A DNA stretch of 64,000 bases, taken from Paguma larvata (lineage: Eukaryota > Chordata > Mammalia > Carnivora > Viverridae). Position numbers and translations under genes: made by a program. The stretch covers positions 96,399,804 through 96,463,803 of the forward strand of contig CM057826.1 of NCBI GenBank assembly GCA_030068075.1, given 5' to 3'. This document shows positions 1 through 9,424 of this stretch, piece by piece (position 1 is the stretch's first letter; each line of letters begins with the position of its first letter). The notes beneath the pieces were generated by a model. That model worked only from the letters and a program-made list of their open reading frames with translations, was not told the origin of the DNA and did not search any database.

Positions 1-3000
1 ACTGTATAATCATCAGCCCCAGAGACCACATGATATTTGTCAGCTGTAAAATCGACCGTATGAACTGCTCTAAAAAAACAAGGATCAATATATTAAAAAG
101 CAAGAAAAAACTAACATAAATCATAAAACTCTGCTTTTTCCCAAATAACAAAAAAAGCAGCTCGGTTTCAGGGAGTAATTGTAGGGGGAAATTATGAGAG
201 AAAAATCTTTCAAATGGATGTCTGTCCCTAACCCAATTTAAAATCTTAAATACCCCATACACTATGAAGTTAATAATATTCATCAAAAGCCTTAGAATTT
301 ATTTTCTAAATGTCAACAATTCTACAAAACTGCTCAATAAAAGTAAATGTTCTAAATGTTGGAGCAAAGGTACTTTTAATTTAAAAACATTCAAGCGGGG
401 GGAGGCACGGCACCTTGGTGGCTCAGTTGGTTGAGGGCTGACTATGCAGAACCTGCTTGAGATTCTCTCTCCCTCTCTCTCTGCCCCTCCCCCATTCACT
501 CACGCCCTCTCTCTCTCAAAATAAATGAATAAACACTTAAGAAATTTTTTCAGGGGCACCTGGGAGGCTCAGTCAGTTAAGCCTCCGACTATCGATTTTG
601 ACTCAGGTCGTGAGCTCACACTTTGTGGGATCGAGCCCCGTGTCAGGCACAGGGCCTGACAGCAGAGAGCCTGCTTGGAATTCTCTCTCTCCCACTCTCT
701 CTCTCAAAATAAATAAATTAACTTAAATGTTTCACTGATGAGAAAAGACCTTCCTGGTAATACATTATAAAAAACACTTCAGGAGCAAATTTCAGAAATT
801 AAATTGGTAATCCTGATCTAAAGTTATAATATAAAATTTATAACATATAAATTTATAATATAAAATTCTGACCATTTATCAAGGGGCAAAATATTAAATT
901 TCAGAAGAAAAAAAAAATCAACCTTCCAACTTGACTTCAAAATGAGAACCTCTAGTATAGGTCAGCCTATAGAGTTCTCATTCAGAGTTGTGAGGTGCCT
1001 TTAGATCAGGGATTTACAACCTTGACTGGTCACAGAACTCACTGAGAAATTAAATGAAAGCTATAGAAAATCTTCCTGGATAAACATATATTTAACATGT
1101 CACATACAATTCTACAGAATTCATGAGCCCCATCAAACTGGACCATAGGACCGGACCAGATTCAACACTCTTAGAACAACCAGGAAATAAAGTATATAGA
1201 GGTACATAATCTTCACAGAGCTGCTCTACGTTTTTATTCAAAGCCCAAAGAATGGAACAAAAAAAGCCGACAATAACAACAAACACATAAAAATCCACTG
1301 TCTGTAACAACAGGGTGATGGATGTTAATTATACGTATGATTATTTTCCAACATATACAAATATCGAACTTACACTTGAAACTAACATAATGTTTGTTAA
1401 TTATACCTCAGTTAAAAAAAATTAAAATTAAAAATTTTTAAACAGTGGCTCTTACTTAGTATGGCCTTCAAACTGCCTGAGGGGAGCTCTCCCAGTTATA
1501 TCAAAAAGCTGAATGCCACCATCTTCACTGCCAGCCACGAGCAGCCTACCATCCTGACGAAAAGTAGCACAGTATGCTGTGTCTTTAAATCGGGAAAAGG
1601 TTTTTATAGGTTCTTGAGAATATCGGCCATAAATATGAATCTACGAAAAGATAAAAAAAAACAGTACTTAACCAGATGCTTCTATATCAGTAGTAAATAT
1701 AAAAGACAGAAAAGAAAGATAAATTTAACATTATATTTACCCTTGAGGAAGCTGTGACAGCATAATTGTATGGAGGCTGCGGAGAAAAGTCTACTTTTGA
1801 CACTGCACCAAACTCCTTGATCTGAACCGGGGTCTTAATAAAAAAATAATATGAAGTATTAACAGAGTTACAACTGGTAAGACTGTTTAAGCATTACGCA
1901 ATTTCTTACTGATCGTTTCACTTTGTTCTTAGTAACATTTACTAGGTTGTATCTAATACAAAAGTATGACGAAAGCAAAAAAGGTCCAGATGTATCCTTG
2001 CTGTCATTAAATAACTATATGGCCGGAAAGCCATACCCCACTCTTTCTCTTCAGCTGTGGAGTTTTCTGTGATTATTACTAGGGAGACACAGTCGTGCCT
2101 TTGCCAGCATACAATCAACCACGCATTCCGTAACTGACACAAAGATCACACCATGCAGGCCCTTCTGCACCTTGCTTCTTTTCACTTAATAACACATCAC
2201 AGCTAATTTTTCATAGATAAAAATGGGCGGCAATAGATTTGCCGCCCATTATAGGGTACATCATAATTTACTTAACCCGTTCACTACTAAGGGATACAGG
2301 TTTTTCCAAAGTTTCTAGTATTGCAAGTAATACTTTGAGTGTAATCTTTGAGTAAGTTTCAAACTGTGGAACTTACATGGCCAAAAGGCATTTTTATCAT
2401 GACAGATAATGCCAAACTGCCCTCCAGAAAGTCTGCACCAATTTTCCTCTCTTGAGCAGCAATGATTAAAATTTTTCATTTGTGCCAATACAACAGATGA
2501 AAAGTAGTAACCAAATTATTGTTGTAATTGACATGTCTTTAATAATGAGTGAAGCTGCAGCTCTTTTATATATGTATTGGTCATTTAAATTTCTCGTTCC
2601 ATAACCCTTCCAATCCCAATCTTTTTCCATTTTTCTATTTAGTTGTTTTTTTAAAAAAAAATCATTTTTAAGCTTTTATAGTCTAGAAGAATTAATTCTA
2701 CATCACTTTTTTCCTTAGTTTTAGAAAGACAAAAAAAAATCTTCTTGCATGAGATTCGAATTCTAAGATTTAATTCATTTGGCACTGATTAATCATCTAT
2801 TCTGTGCTAGGTACCTGTGTGATTAAAATGATTAGGCAGTACGGACTTTTATAAAAAATTCTAAGAAAAAACATCAGATACCAAATTCTGCACCCAAACT
2901 GTAAACTTGTGATAGATTCCTTTTAGTTATTAGTTCTCTATTAGAGTTTCCAAATCTAACATATGCTGGAGAAACGTGCACAAACACAAGCCCCCTCATC

Positions 3001-3105
3001 ACCACCTACACTTACCTTATAGTTGTTCCAGTATAGTGTGTCTTGAGTGATTTTTTCACCAAGGACAGGATATGTCTGAATAGCTACAGGCTTATAACCA
3101 GCCAT
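1..3105 (-). CDS. UTP15: UTP15 small-subunit processome component, 5' coding exons (partial gene)
   Basis: UTP15 is a nucleolar WD40 protein of the t-UTP/UtpA subcomplex of the small-subunit processome, needed for pre-rRNA transcription and 18S rRNA processing. Coding exons on the minus strand are 3105-3016, 1833-1741, 1640-1456 and 69-1 (cut by the window edge). Each internal junction has AG/GT signals and the phases join without a break, giving residues 1-145. The start reads [13 protein letters not shown] and exon lengths are 90, 93 and 185 bp. The ATG has A at -3 and G at +4. The third coding exon holds a WD-type blade ([15 protein letters not shown]). The family is about 518 residues, so roughly 72% lies beyond the left edge. 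The intron between the second and third coding exons is only 100 bp. The gene is divergent from ANKRA2. Identification is from recalled human protein and is very secure. Confidence 0.96.
405..534 (+). mobile_element. carnivore tRNA-Lys SINE, internally deleted
   Basis: The GGTGGCTCAGTTGGTTGAG head jumps directly to the CT-rich part and AATAAATGAATAAA tail, so the middle is missing. It lies in UTP15 intron 4. Confidence 0.8.
553..722 (+). mobile_element. carnivore tRNA-Lys SINE
   Basis: Full head GGGGCACCTGGGAGGCTCAG, box B-like GGGATCGAGCCCC, CT-rich tract and AAATAAATAAA tail. It lies in UTP15 intron 4, close behind another copy. Confidence 0.9.
2150..2680 (-). mobile_element. old L1 3' fragment
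   Basis: Phrases such as TGCCAAACTGCCCTCCAGAAAG and ACTTAACC recall antisense L1M 3' sequence. It is strongly diverged and its limits are uncertain. It contains a perfect 12-bp hairpin (2222-2250). Confidence 0.5.
2222..2250. repeat. perfect 12-bp inverted repeat with 5-nt loop
   Basis: Left arm AATGGGCGGCAA, loop TAGAT, right arm TTGCCGCCCATT, with no mismatch. GC-rich arms stand out against AT-rich intron 2 of UTP15. Confidence 0.9.
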
Positions 3106-3113
3106 AATTTCAT
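3084..3113 (-). other. upstream ORF overlapping the UTP15 start
   Basis: An ATG 8 nt upstream of the UTP15 ATG, out of frame, reads nine codons (M-K-L-W-L-V-I-S-L) and stops at TAG inside the UTP15 coding exon. Its context is weak (T at -3), so leaky scanning to the strong main ATG is expected. Confidence 0.6.
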
Positions 3114-3191
3114 ATAATTGGACTGTTGTTATCCAAGAATAAATAGTTTGAAATTGATGTTAGAAATAATGACAGCGACTCTGCTTTATGT
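3106..3191 (-). other. UTP15: UTP15 5' UTR part of first coding exon
   Basis: The exon carrying the UTP15 ATG begins after a good acceptor (CTTTTTCAG on the minus strand) with its first base at 3191, leaving 86 nt of leader before the ATG. An upstream ATG lies 8 nt before the true start. Confidence 0.75.
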
Positions 3192-4565
3192 CTGAAAAAG
3201 AAGATATTTTATATATACATGTTATTCTTAAACCTGTTGAATTTTCATTCGTGTCTTTTCAAAAGGCTGTGTGGTAGCTTGTAGATTAGTGACCAATAAA
3301 CCATTTAACTGTAACACAGAAGAGACAACCTAAAGGAAGCAGGTAGAATACAGATAGGGCTACCAAAGGGCATCATCTACTCAGCTATACACAGAGGCTG
3401 TACGCAAATATTCTCGCATTTAACTAACCAATTTACAACCCTTGGAAATAAATCTGGCCCAACCATCCATCTAGTAGCCAAAGCAGAAGTACACTGGCCT
3501 GGACTGTTTATTTCTTTACAACAGAAAACATTAAGGTGAAACTGCACATACAAAAGTTTCCTGAAACCAAATTTAAGATAGCATTCAATCTATAAGAACA
3601 CAGTCTAGGGTCTTGATTTTCTGAAAGCCTTATAAATACCAAGAAGGAAAACTTCATTCTGCATATTTTTGTCACTGTGCATAGTAAAATTGCATTTGTA
3701 ATGATCTCTTTTTCCCACTAAACTGAACATTTTGTACCTGGAAGATTTTTTTTAAGTGCTCAAAGCAAACTTGTGGAAGGAAAGGAAAGAGGCATTGTGC
3801 CGGGTTCTATGGAAAAACAAAATTACAATCACAAGGGTTGTCTCTAAAATGAACATTGCTACACACCAAGAGTCAACAAGCTTTCTCTGTAAGGAGCCAG
3901 ATGGTAAGTAGCTTAAGCTTTGCTGGCCAACAGGCAAAATGGAGAGAGTATCATATTGTTACAAGAAAGCAAACAAGGAAAAAAAAAAACAATTTTTTTA
4001 CTAACAAAACACCCCAAATAATTATGAGTACAATTTTATAAATGAAAAGAATGAGATTTATGGAGGCGGGGAATAACATTTTACTCACTTTGGGTTCAAA
4101 GTGTTTCCTATCATCAGATTGCAAACAGTTACCAGTGAAACAATTCTATGCTCAGGGGCTGCACTGGCGAAAAGAAACCGTCGTCTGTCCAGATCTAGCC
4201 TGCAGGCTCCTTCCCTTACTAGTATCAGGCAAAACCACCACATACTAAAATATCGGCAAAGGAGTACACACCTCTGCCTTGACAGAAACAGTTTAAAGCT
4301 TTATGAGTTTACAACTGAGGGGTAGCAGCGGTGGTTTGCCAGATTAAAGTGAGATACCGCCCTGGAGGAGTGGAGGGGGGAAACACGATACAATCCAAAG
4401 GCATGCAAGCAAGAAGTGATATGAAAATGAGTAAGAAGAAAATGATCAGGGAGAAGTCAGGGCCTGAGAGACTGGAACTAAATGAACAGGTACTACCACA
4501 ATTGAAGGCAGAATAACAGATATATGCTATAAACAATGTACGAAGTACTAAGAGCTCAAAAAAGA

Positions 4566-4783
4566 TTTAAAAAAAATTTTTAATGTTTATCTATTTTTGA
4601 GACAGAGAGAGACAGAGCATGAGCGGGGGAGGGGCAGAGAAAGAGGAAAACACAGAATCGGAAGCAGGCTCCGGCTCTGAGATGTCAGCACAGAGCCCTA
4701 CACGGGGCTGGAACTCACAAACCGTGAGATCATGACCTAAGCTGAAGGCCGCCGCTTAACCGACTGAGCCACCCAGGCGCCCC
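4566..4783 (-). mobile_element. felid tRNA-Lys SINE
   Basis: Reverse-complement copy ending GAGCCACCCAGGCGCCCC. It lies in UTP15 intron 1 beside the CpG-rich promoter. Confidence 0.93.
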
Positions 4784-5191
4784 TCAAAAAAGATTTTTAA
4801 TTCTAACCGGGAGGCTCCCAGAAAGATTCACGGTGTGCATGTCAGCTCGGCCTTGACGTATAATATCAAAACGGACCGACCTCTTAAGGCGGCCACAAGC
4901 GCACGGGGTGAGGGCATCATTCGAAACCGAGGGAACAGCAGAAGCAAAGGCAGAGATGGAAATCTGCCCACTGCCTCGGAGGGCTGCGGATTAATAACGG
5001 TGCACAGGCTAGAGTGTGATCGTAGGAGAGGCAAATCTGGGTCGAAACTAAGTCGCGGGGATCCTGAGAGGCTGGGTAAGGAGTTTTTGCCGGTCTGCGA
5101 AGACTGGGAAGCCCCAGGTGAGCATTGCGAGATACCAGAGAAGGCCCGACGTGAGACGGGACTGCGCCCACCAGGAGCAGCCTTCACCTAC

Positions 5192-5300
5192 CTCCGATAG
5201 GCCCCTCGGGTCCGCCGGGACACTTTGCGTGCAAGGAGACTCTCTCGGATTCGGCCAGCCCGCTACCCGCACTATTGAGCCTCACTTGCGGAAGATCACG
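5192..5300 (-). other. UTP15: UTP15 non-coding exon 1 (inferred)
   Basis: A consensus donor on the minus strand (exon ...CGGAG, then GTAGGT at 5191-5186) lies in the CpG-rich promoter and would splice to the acceptor at 3192. Only the 3' boundary (5192) is supported by sequence. The transcription start and the right limit are guesses. Confidence 0.45.
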
Positions 5301-5639
5301 CGGACCCCACAGGGAGCCGCCAAGACACAGCGAGGGCAGGACTCCCTGGCGGGTCGCACAAAAGTGACGTAAGGGCGTAGGCTCACGTGACTTACGCAGC
5401 CAGGGAACCGCAGGGGCGGGTCAGGAGAGCGGGACGATGGGGAAGGAGGAGACGGGGTCCGAGTGCTGGACGGGTGTTGCCCTAGAGACCCAGACGGGTC
5501 CTGTCGAAGTGACCCAGTATCTGTAGTACTTGGGCAGCAAAGACTGCGCAGCGGCTCGGAAAAAAAACCTGGAAGCCCTCTCGGCTGCGGTGACGCGGAA
5601 CGTTTTTTGGCCCAAAACCGAAAGAAGAAATCGGAAGTG

Positions 5640-5730
5640 ACGTCGCGGTCAAAACAAGCCTAGATTTGGGGGCCTGCAGTGAATCTGTGGTCGCAGATGG
5701 AAAGGCCCGACTCGCTGTCGGCTGTCGAAG
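5640..5730 (+). other. ANKRA2: ANKRA2 non-coding exon 1 (inferred)
   Basis: A donor AAG|GTAGTC at 5731 ends a CpG-rich leader exon that would join the acceptor at 9320. The 5' limit is not visible. The exon contains an ATG at 5697 that opens a spliced upstream ORF. Confidence 0.5.
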
Positions 5731-6319
5731 GTAGTCGCGAGGCCCTGCGCGCCCACCCAGTAGGGTCGCGGCCCCTGCCCCCCTGACCCTCCCGCCAGGG
5801 GTGAACCAGAGTTGCCGCTTGCGAGACTTTTCGGCAGAGCTGGCGGGTGGCTCCCAAGCGGACGTCCCTACCTACAAGTGTCGCCTCCACGGGGCTTCTG
5901 TCTTGGGACGCTGGGACACCTGTCGCCTGCGAGGCGTCATTCATTTTCATAGCACCTTCCTTTCCTTGTAGGACAGTTTCAGGAGTCGGAAGAACCACGG
6001 GGCACCTGTTACTAGGATCCACTGCGGAGAGTGTATCTCATTAGGCTTTCTCCTTTCATCCCTGGGCTCTGACCCATCGAGGTGATCCTAGCTCTCCTTC
6101 GCCATCCGTCTTTTTCTCAACGCCTGTTTTTCTCGATCTTATTTTCCCTTCTCCTTCTCCAAGTCTTCAAAACATTGCTTAACCAGTCATTTTGGCTCAT
6201 CTCCTCTAGCGTGTTGGCAAGACCAGCGTTCTGTTTTCCCTCCCTCCTCGCCCCACGTCTCCCCCTCCAAGACCCGTTATTCCGCCTATATTATGACATG
6301 AAAGATGTTTAGAGTTAGA

Positions 6320-6470
6320 AAGAATATTAGGGACGCCTATTTCAGCCATCATCATTGTGTAGATTAATAAAATGAGTCTCAGAAAACGTATATGACTTGC
6401 CTTTCCAGGGTTGCACAGCTAGATAGTAGTGATGTTGAGACCGGAAAGCCAGATCTAATTAGCAAGCCCT
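6320..6470. mobile_element. MIR-like fragment
   Basis: It contains ATAAAATGAGTCTCAGA and GGTTGCACAGCTAG, the conserved MIR core, in ANKRA2 intron 1. Confidence 0.6.
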
Positions 6471-7111
6471 TGTTGGGCATTTCGCAGGGTCATTTCAGGA
6501 TACGAAATAATATGAAACAGTGTTAAAGTTTCTGGAGCACCTAATAGGATCAAGATCTGTTTTGTATGCAAAGGTTAGTAAGAGTGGCATCCAGCCTAGA
6601 GAAGTTTTTCTTTTTGGGGGAATATAAGTGGAAACGTTCAAGAGAATGGTAAATGCCAAAATGGAAATAAATGCAGTGTGCTAAGAGAGCTCAGGGGATT
6701 GCCTTTAGGCCAGCTCTAGGTAGGAGTCTGTGGGAGATGGGCCTTCCCTCAGGAAACACAGCTCTTATCTTGCAATACCTTTTTAAAGCCTTCCATCTCC
6801 GTTGGAATCACAGCTCATTTTCTGTTCTGGTTTCCTTCTGCAGCCAAAGTTTATTGACTTTGTTATCTGTTACTTTCTTTTCATTATTACTGTTGATCTC
6901 TTATTTCTTCAGCTCTTGTCGCTTGGAAGTTTGGGTTAGCCTAGTGCTGCTTATTTTAGTGTTCAGGGTGACGGAGTCCAAAGAGCTGGATAGATCCTTC
7001 ATAAGACATAAGCTCCCTTTTTTCTCTTCTCTACATAGGAAATAATAGTTAACTACCCTCACTACTTAAAGGACTGATAAAAGGATGAATCTTGGAAAAT
7101 GTTTTAAAACT

Positions 7112-7337
7112 GGGGGTGCCTGGTTGGCTCAGTCGGTTAAGCGGCCGACTTCAGCTCAGGTCATGATCTCACGGTCTGTGAGTTCGAGCCCCACATCGGG
7201 CTCTGTGCTGACGGCTCAGAGCCTGGAGCCTGCTTCAGATTCTGTATCTCCCTCTCTCTCTCTGCCCTTCCCCTGCTCACGCTCTGTCTCTATGTCTCTC
7301 AAAAATAAATAAACGTTAAAAAATTAAAAAAAAAAAA
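7112..7337 (+). mobile_element. felid tRNA-Lys SINE
   Basis: Full-length copy with GGCTCAGTCGGTTAAGCGG head and AAATAAATAAACGTTAAAAA tail. It lies in ANKRA2 intron 1. Confidence 0.95.
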
Positions 7338-7782
7338 CTGTAAGCAGTGGTTATCTGTAATGTATGGTTTGCCAGCCTCTGCTCCACTGTGATCTTAATG
7401 CATTTTTATCTCTAAATTTCAATTTCTAAACTCCCCGTACCCTTTCAAAATTTCTAAGAAGCATTAAACCCTGACATGAAAAGATTACTAGACATTTTAA
7501 TTGTCTTTCTGTATCAGGGATTATGTACATAGGACAGTTATAATCTTGGAGTTTTTCATTTGTTAGAAACAATTTTAGGTACAATAATGAAATTTCTCTT
7601 GAAATTATATTAAGGTTCAGAGGGAAATGCCAGTGATTACTAAAAACTCATTATAAAACAATTCTGAATGATTCAGTAACAGGCGTGCTTATAATCTATG
7701 CTTTGAGAGTTACCATTTATTGAATTTATGTCTTGATTTGTATTTGAAAAACAATATGTAGTTTTATTAATACTTAATTTGG

Positions 7783-7950
7783 GGGGGTGCATGGGTGGCT
7801 AAGTTGGTTAAGTGCCCAACTCTTGGTTTCGGCTCAGGTCACAATCTCACATTTTGTGAGTTCGAGCCCTGTGTCAGACTCTGTACTGGTAGTGCGGAGT
7901 CTGCTTGAGCTCTTTCTCTCTCTCTCTCTCAAAATAAGTAAACTTTACAA
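7783..7950 (+). mobile_element. carnivore tRNA-Lys SINE
   Basis: Diverged head (GGGGGGGTGCATGGGTGGCT), CT repeat and AAATAAGTAAAC tail. ANKRA2 intron 1. Confidence 0.85.
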
Positions 7951-8399
7951 AACATAAAAAATACTTAGTTCTTATTTCTTAATACTTGTTACAAAATTCG
8001 AGATCTCGAAGTTTAAGTTCGATGCTAGTGTACTAGAGACAATAAAGCAAAGGAAGCCAGGCTATAATCTACAGTTGCTGTAGTAACATTTTCTATATTA
8101 GGTTGTTAACCTTTTAATTAAACAGAAACTGATAAATAAGTATATCTTCAGTTCATCATAACCAAAGCTGTGTAAAGCCTTTAACTATCCAAGAATCAGG
8201 TGTCATAGATGCTAATAGACGTGAGTACAACATGAGTTCTATCTTAAATTCAAACTGAGAGCCACTTATAAACATAGCATGTTAAAAAATGAACTGTAGG
8301 TAAGAGGTTAAAGTTTTCACATCAAAAGTTTTTTTTAGCGTTTTAGCCATTTTAGCTCATGGAATGAAGTCTTGGCACTTTAAACTTGGAAAGTGGTTT

Positions 8400-8605
8400 G
8401 GGGCAACTGAGTGGCTCAGTCAGTTAAGCATCAGACATCAGCTCAGGTCTTGTTCTCATGGTTTGTGGGTTCAAACCCTTCATCAGGCTTTCTGCTGTCA
8501 GCGTGGAGCCTATTTTGTATCCTCTATCCCCTTTCTCTACCCCTTCCCCTCTCATTTTCTCTCTCTCTCTCTCTCTCAAATAAATAAGCATTTAAAAAAA
8601 TCTAA
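8400..8605 (+). mobile_element. carnivore tRNA-Lys SINE
   Basis: Diverged head (GGGGCAACTGAGTGGCTCAG), CT repeat and AAATAAATAAG tail. ANKRA2 intron 1. Confidence 0.85.
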
Positions 8606-8736
8606 TAAATTTGGAAGGTTGTTTAAATAATCTATCAGTCAATGAAAAGGTCACTTACTTGAACTATGAAAATAACATATGTCCAGTGTTTGAGAGAAAG
8701 ATGCTATTGAGAATTTTTTAGTGCTTTCTCCCAACA

Positions 8737-8985
8737 GGAACTAGCTGCTTTCCATCTTGGTTAAGTGCCTCCCACTCCTCTCTGAGCTTCTCCTGTAGCT
8801 GGAGCTTTGGGTAGTTCTGGAGGCTGGGAAGTCCAAGGTCAAGGTGCCAGCATGGTTGTGCTCTGGTGTGGGCCCTCTTCTGGTTCATAGCTGCCATCTT
8901 CTTGGTCCATTCTAACTTGGTGAAAGACCATGAAAGTTTATTTTCCTTGTTAGCTTGATCTTCTATCCATTTGGCAACGTTCAGG
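8737..8985. repeat. ancient interspersed repeat, family not assigned
   Basis: The phrases TCTGGAGGCTGGGAAGTCCA and AGGTCAAGGTGCCAGCATGG recur in many mammalian genomes as an old repeat. I cannot name the family with confidence. Confidence 0.4.
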
Positions 8986-9059
8986 TGTAGGAAAGGGGAG
9001 AAAAGAGTAAAATTTGTTGGAACCTAGTGATGAAGATGAGAATGTTCCTGTATTTCATT

Positions 9060-9230
9060 TGGTCTTTACCAAGATCCTATGTGATTAATGGCGAAACCCC
9101 CATTTTACACAGGAGTCTGAGGCGTAGAGAGGTTGAGTAACGTACTGCCAAGAAGTGGTGAAGCTTGGTTTCAGGCCCAGGTGTCTGTCTCCAAACATTG
9201 TACGCTTACTGTTGTGTACAGGGGCTTGAA
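9060..9230. mobile_element. MIR-like fragment
   Basis: CCCCATTTTACACAGGAGTC, GAGGCGTAGAGAGGTTGAGT and a downstream AAGTGGTGAAGC block match the MIR pattern. It lies just upstream of ANKRA2 exon 2. Confidence 0.7.
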
Positions 9231-9320
9231 AGAGCACTATTTGCATACTTGATTGGAAAATGATTATCGTGTATACTTTTACGTAAGTCGATGTAATAAT
9301 TTAAATTTTTTTTCCTTCAG

Positions 9321-9424
9321 ATTTTTCAATATCTAAATTCCAAGAACACACTGGATACCACTCCTATAAAACAAAGAGGAAATCATGAAGGATTGTTTTA
9401 ATCACTGAAACTACAGTTGAAATC
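9321..9424 (+). other. ANKRA2: ANKRA2 5' UTR in exon 2
   Basis: After the acceptor TTTCCTTCAG (ends 9320) there are 104 nt before the ANKRA2 ATG. This segment holds the end of a spliced uORF (stop 9386-9388) and a complete 7-codon uORF at 9385-9408. Confidence 0.8.

Larger units (their letters stand above)
4850..6000. promoter_or_regulatory. CpG-rich bidirectional promoter of UTP15 and ANKRA2
   Basis: CpG dinucleotides are dense here and sparse on both sides. The first exons of two divergent genes lie within it (donors at 5191 on minus and 5731 on plus). Visible motifs include a CRE-like TGACGTAA (5365-5372), a palindromic E-box TCACGTGA (5383-5390), and an ETS site joined to a CRE, CGGAAGTGACGTCG (5632-5645). 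There is no TATA box at an obvious position. ETS and CRE sites are common in housekeeping promoters. Joint regulation of the two genes is an inference. Confidence 0.8.

Noticed and set aside
553..640. tRNA-like sequences with box A/B resemblance (here and in all SINE copies)
   Set aside because: They are tRNA-Lys-derived SINE heads with broken stems and following SINE bodies, not functional tRNA genes.
1461..1757. 98-codon plus-strand frame
   Set aside because: It is the antisense of UTP15 coding exons.
4828..5200. Two overlapping open frames of about 120 codons on opposite strands
   Set aside because: They lie in the CpG-rich UTP15/ANKRA2 promoter where stops are rare, and neither resembles a known protein.
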